A DNA stretch of 26,644 nt from JBBQVO01 sp038211505 (GTDB lineage Bacteria > Chloroflexota > Dehalococcoidia > DSTF01 > JACRBR01), in the NCBI GenBank assembly GCA_038211505.1, contig JBBQVO010000026.1, positions 1-26,644 of the forward strand, in the 5' to 3' direction. The notes under the pieces were generated by a model. It saw only the letters and a list, made by a program, of their open reading frames with translations, did not search any database and was not told the origin of the DNA. The position numbers and the translations under genes are program-made. Every line of letters starts with the position of its first letter. Position 1 is the stretch's first letter. Shown here piece after piece: positions 23,643 through 26,644 of this stretch.

Positions 23643-24908
23643 ATGACGGAACGCGATCACACATATCACATCACCGGCGGCGTGCCCTTGCGCGGGCGCG
23701 TACGGATCAGCGGCTCGAAGAACGGCGCCGATTACGCGATCGCCGCGGCGTTGCTGACGGCCGAAGACGTCGTGCTGCATAACGTGCCGGCGATCGGCGA
23801 TGTCGAACAGATGGAGGAGATCCTCCAGTATCTCGGCGCGACGGTCGACCATCCGTCGCCGTCGTCGCTGCGCATCAACGCCAGCAAGCTGACGCACTGG
23901 GAGGTGCCAGCGACTCTCGCGGCGCAGCTGCGCGCGAGCTTCCTCGTGATGGGGCCGCTGCTGGCGCGACTCGGCCGCGCATCGTGCCCGCCGCCCGGCG
24001 GCGACGCGATCGGCATCCGCCCGCTCGATGTGCATCTCGCCGGCTTCCGCGCGCTCGGCGCGAGTGTTACGCAGAACGGCGATCAGTTCGACATCCACCG
24101 CGAAGGATCGGCGCGCGGCGGCCGCCTCATGCTCGATTACCCCAGCGTCATGGGCACGCTCAACGTGATGCTCGCCGCAACGCTCGCTGATGGCACGACG
24201 ACGATCATCAACGCCGCGAGCGAGCCGGAGATCGCCAGCCTTGCCACGATGCTGAATGCGATGGGCGCGAAAATCAGCGGCGCCGGCACGCACACGATGA
24301 TCATCGAAGGCGTGCGCGAACTCGGGGGCGCCGAGCATCGCATCATCCCGGATCGTCTCGAAGCGGGGACGTTCGCGCTCGCTGCCGCAATCACCTGCGG
24401 CGATATCGAGATCGAAGAAGCGGTGGCGGAGCATCTCGACGCGCTGATCTCGAAGATGCGCGAGGCGGGCGTCGAGATCGAGCCGACGGACGCCGGCATT
24501 CGCGTCCGCGGCTACGACGACTATCGCGCCGTGAGCGCGCAAGCGCTGCCGTACCCCGGCCTGGCGACGGACTTGCAGCCGCAACTGGCGGCGTTCCTGA
24601 CGCAAGCGACCGGCGCCAGCACGATCCACGAGCGCGTCTACGACAACCGCCTGCTCTACATCGCCGAACTGCGCAAGATGGGCGCGAACGTCATGGCGAC
24701 GGGCCAAACGGCGATCATCGCCGGGCCAACGAAGCTGAAGGGCGCGCCCGTGCGGGCGCTCGATGTGCGCGCCGGCAGCGCCTGTGTCCTCGCCGCCCTC
24801 GCCGCCGAAGGCACCACCACGATCAGCGACGTCCACCACATCGAGCGCGCCCACGAAGACCTGCACGGCAAACTCCGCGCCCTAGGCGCGGGGTTTGAAA
24901 GGGATTAA
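23643..24908 (+). CDS. murA: UDP-GlcNAc 1-carboxyvinyltransferase MurA with C-to-D active site
   Basis: 421 residues, the usual MurA length: two EPT inside-out barrels. It transfers enolpyruvate from PEP to UDP-GlcNAc, the first committed step of peptidoglycan synthesis. The N-terminal SGSKN (K26, N27) is conserved. The catalytic loop reads PPGGDAIGIRPLDVHL: the Cys of the usual PGGC-x-IG-x-RP motif (Cys115 in E. coli) is Asp121 here. Asp at this position is known in Mycobacterium and Chlamydia MurA, which stay active but resist fosfomycin. Other landmarks are RASFLVMGPLLAR and the C-terminal RAGSACVLAALAAEG. The frame is open 22 codons earlier, but ATG 23643 begins at the conserved core and has a TATCCT box 7 nt away. 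Confidence 0.95.
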   Translation: MTERDHTYHITGGVPLRGRVRISGSKNGADYAIAAALLTAEDVVLHNVPAIGDVEQMEEILQYLGATVDHPSPSSLRINASKLTHWEVPATLAAQLRASFLVMGPLLARLGRASCPPPGGDAIGIRPLDVHLAGFRALGASVTQNGDQFDIHREGSARGGRLMLDYPSVMGTLNVMLAATLADGTTTIINAASEPEIASLATMLNAMGAKISGAGTHTMIIEGVRELGGAEHRIIPDRLEAGTFALAAAITCGDIEIEEAVAEHLDALISKMREAGVEIEPTDAGIRVRGYDDYRAVSAQALPYPGLATDLQPQLAAFLTQATGASTIHERVYDNRLLYIAELRKMGANVMATGQTAIIAGPTKLKGAPVRALDVRAGSACVLAALAAEGTTTISDVHHIERAHEDLHGKLRALGAGFERD

Positions 24909-24942
24909 GGAGTCGCACGCCGCCGGGACGCCCGGTCGATCG

Positions 24943-25482
24943 CTAGCGTCCTCGGGACTCCGGGTCGAAGTGATGTTGTGCCTGCCGAATCGCGTCATGC
25001 ACCCCGCGCACGCCATCGATCATCTCAAACTGCGGCACCTGGTACTGGGACATACCCGGCATGGAGAAGCCGGGCGATACGAATTTTCCGATTGGAAACC
25101 CACCAAACGGTGATCCTCCGAACGTGATCGTGCCTGATCCGTCGCCATGTTCATCGACCGTCGTGTCGCCAACTGCTGAAAGCAAGAGACTCTTCATCTG
25201 GCGCCCAGACGTGCCGGAGATCAGGATGACCCGCCGATTCGTCAACCCGTAGTACGTGCGGCTGCGCGCCCGGGCGTCGACGATGAATCGACCGGCGATC
25301 ATGTAAAGACCCAAGAGCACAAACGGGATCCCCCAAACGCCGAAGAAGATCGGCGCGCCCCCGACGAGTACCGTCGTCTCCCAGAACAGGGCGAACCCAC
25401 CCCACAACAGGCTGAACGGGATTAGGAACGCGTCCTGCGGTCTGAAGCGGATGCCGGCTTTCGGCCGTCCTGCCCACAGCAA
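24943..25482 (-). CDS. Two-TM bPH-like membrane protein, start uncertain
   Basis: 179 residues if started at TTG 25482. Two hydrophobic segments (~19-40 and ~44-64) precede a beta-rich domain with YYGLTNRRVILISG and GSGTITFGG, typical of bacterial PH-like (bPH2) membrane proteins; a Gly/Pro/Phe-rich linker and helical tail follow. Function unknown. The true start is probably upstream: the same frame continues as AQRLEAGESLLWAGRP, the usual opening of this family, but contains no ATG, GTG or TTG before a stop. A GGGGAGG sequence (25562-25556) stands 4 nt before an in-frame ATC (25549-25551), which would give 202 residues. It is third in a minus-strand operon with the JAMM peptidase, and convergent with murA. 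Confidence 0.68.
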   Translation of the reverse strand: MLWAGRPKAGIRFRPQDAFLIPFSLLWGGFALFWETTVLVGGAPIFFGVWGIPFVLLGLYMIAGRFIVDARARSRTYYGLTNRRVILISGTSGRQMKSLLLSAVGDTTVDEHGDGSGTITFGGSPFGGFPIGKFVSPGFSMPGMSQYQVPQFEMIDGVRGVHDAIRQAQHHFDPESRGR

Positions 25483-25578
25483 CGACTCGCCCGCCTCGAG
25501 CCTCTGCGCAACAACGGACGACGCATCAGCCGAGTTCCAGTGGTCTCCGATACCGCCTCCCCGATGCCGTAATGAACA

Positions 25579-25980
25579 TCACGGCGCCTCAATCGCCTCC
25601 TCCGTCACCACCCCATCAAGGATCCGATACGCGCGCACAACCGGCGCAGCCGCATCCATCAGCGACACCAACACGTAGTAGGCGTCGGGCCACGCGGCCA
25701 GGCGGATGTCCGTGGGCGAGGGGTAGGCTTCGGTGTGCGTGTGGGAGTGGTAGATCACCATGAACTCCCAGTCGTTACCGTCGACTTCGCGGTGGATGCG
25801 CAGCAGATCCTTCGCATCGACGCTGTACCGGTACGGCGACTTCTCGGCGTTGATCGCGCGGTAGAGCTTCGTCGCTCGGCCATCGACGCCGGCTATGATG
25901 CCGCAGCATTCGTTCGGCGCATCTTCCTGCGCGTGCGCGATCATCTCGTCGATGTACTGCTGCTCGAGGAGGAGCGCCAC
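25579..25980 (-). CDS. JAMM/Mov34 (M67) zinc metallopeptidase
   Basis: 133 residues, a single-domain bacterial JAMM protein. The complete metal site is present: E24 (NECCGI), H78 and H80 (HSH), S88 and D91 (SPTD) in H-x-H-x7-S-x2-D. Relatives cleave isopeptide or C-terminal extensions from ubiquitin-like or sulfur-carrier proteins (MoaD/ThiS type), or short peptides in cysteine-biosynthesis systems. Here no E1-like, ubiquitin-like or cysteine synthase gene is in view, though the window ends shortly upstream. Its GTG start overlaps the stop of the cysteine-rich gene (TAGTG), so the two are translationally coupled and probably act together. Confidence 0.9.
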   Translation of the reverse strand: MALLLEQQYIDEMIAHAQEDAPNECCGIIAGVDGRATKLYRAINAEKSPYRYSVDAKDLLRIHREVDGNDWEFMVIYHSHTHTEAYPSPTDIRLAAWPDAYYVLVSLMDAAAPVVRAYRILDGVVTEEAIEAP

Positions 25981-26627
25981 TACTCCCCCGTCGGCATCAT
26001 GATGCCCATCGCGCTGCGCGGCACCTCAACCGTCATCAGCGGCAACTCGAGCGACTTGTAGGACGTTGCGAGCGCCGTCGCGACGCAGGCGCGGCAGAGG
26101 TGCTCGATGTCGCGATCCATGTTCTTGAAGATCACTTCGTTCTCAGGCAGGTGCGGGTTGACGAAGTCGCGCGTCAACCAGGCGAAGTGACTCTGCTGGC
26201 CGCAGCGCGAGCATGCATCGCCGATCGTCAGCAGCAGCCACGAGATCGCTTCCGTGTCTTCGCGCACGAACTGGTACGCCGGCATCTCGTCGAGGCGGTA
26301 GTAGTAGTGATCGCTGTACTCGCCGAATGACTCGACGATGACGGCGATCCCCTCGTCCTTCGCGTAGGCATCCTTCAACCCCTGTTCGAGGCAGTTGAAG
26401 CCGAAGAGCACCGGGTCGCCGTCGTACTGACCGCGGCACGTCGGATCCAGGCCGACCCGCCCTTCCTCGTTGGAGCAGATGTCGCACTGCTGGCCGACTT
26501 CGAAGAGATCGTCGATCTCCTCGCCATCGTCATCATCGCCGCTGACGACGTTCAGTCCGTCTGTCTGCTCATCAGCGAGTTCGTTGCGCTCGTCCTCGCC
26601 GCCGGTACGCCGAAACACCATGATCAT
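25980..26627 (-). CDS. Cysteine-rich, probably zinc-binding protein of unknown function
   Basis: 215 residues. An acidic stretch (31-42, DDDDGEEIDD) precedes three CxxC pairs: C48/C51 (CDIC), C139/C142 (CSRC) and C178/C181 (CRAC), plus single C64 and C79 and nearby His (H147, H159, H177). These could form one or two zinc ribbons. A central aromatic/acidic region (SFGEYSDHYYYRLDEMP) separates them. No family is recognised. Its stop (TAG) overlaps the GTG of the JAMM gene, suggesting it supplies a partner or substrate for the peptidase. A second in-frame ATG two codons in makes the start uncertain. The 17 nt upstream to the window edge are too short to assign a promoter. Confidence 0.7.
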   Translation of the reverse strand: MIMVFRRTGGEDERNELADEQTDGLNVVSGDDDDGEEIDDLFEVGQQCDICSNEEGRVGLDPTCRGQYDGDPVLFGFNCLEQGLKDAYAKDEGIAVIVESFGEYSDHYYYRLDEMPAYQFVREDTEAISWLLLTIGDACSRCGQQSHFAWLTRDFVNPHLPENEVIFKNMDRDIEHLCRACVATALATSYKSLELPLMTVEVPRSAMGIMMPTGE

Positions 26628-26644
26628 CCGCCTAACTATTCATC

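Noticed and set aside
25579..26627. Antiphage ubiquitin-like (Bil) or CBASS-type system around the JAMM gene
   Set aside because: No E1, E2, ubiquitin-like, nucleotidyltransferase or effector gene is present in the window.

Overview
This is a 26.6 kb high-GC chromosomal window, densely coded on both strands. Its closest fit is a Chloroflexota-type bacterium. That placement is inferred from the pdxS route to PLP, the dnaJ-hspR-clp heat-shock group, an ISNCY/IS1202-type element, a secreted lamin-tail/dockerin protein and abundant GC-rich intergenic hairpin repeats; no rRNA or marker phylogeny is available here. A murA gene implies peptidoglycan synthesis, which argues against the wall-less Dehalococcoides-type lineages.

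Layout. 1-1113: a DUF2283 protein (minus) divergent from an uncharacterised protein (plus), then a dispersed repeat. 1114-3672: a galE-type epimerase (minus) whose upstream region carries a complete 1530-bp insertion sequence flanked by a perfect 17-bp duplication. 3670-8250: pdxS (minus, PLP synthase subunit) divergent from a very large hybrid sensor kinase with two kinase cores. 8470-10599: a CehA/McbA-type metallohydrolase (minus). 10931-14068: folE, a translationally coupled FemAB/CelD-like acyltransferase, and a GT4 glycosyltransferase (plus). 14367-19270: a proteostasis cluster, dnaJ, hspR and a ClpC-type AAA+ unfoldase, interrupted by a toxin-antitoxin-like pair whose PIN toxin is frameshifted. 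19433-20806: a secreted calcium-repeat/dockerin protein. 21151-22538: a VOC protein and a glycerophosphodiesterase in one operon. 22809-24908: a lipoprotein (minus) divergent from murA with a Cys-to-Asp active site. 24943-26627: a minus-strand operon of a cysteine-rich protein, a JAMM peptidase and a two-TM bPH-like membrane protein.

Regulation. Four genes (the 472 ORF, galE, dnaJ, murA) have a TANNNT box ending 6-7 nt before the start codon, and the expected transcription start coincides with the ATG. This suggests leaderless mRNAs. Others (pdxS, the dockerin protein, the VOC gene, the lipoprotein) have clear Shine-Dalgarno sequences. HspR probably represses dnaJ and perhaps the Clp gene, but no consensus HAIR operator was found.

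No CRISPR array, tRNA, rRNA, prophage or recognisable complete defence system is visible. The points most worth checking are the IS (17-bp duplication, double-motif ends, -1 frameshift), the broken PIN toxin with its unusual partner, the MurA C-to-D change, the DnaJ with half a zinc centre, and the JAMM/zinc/PH operon.
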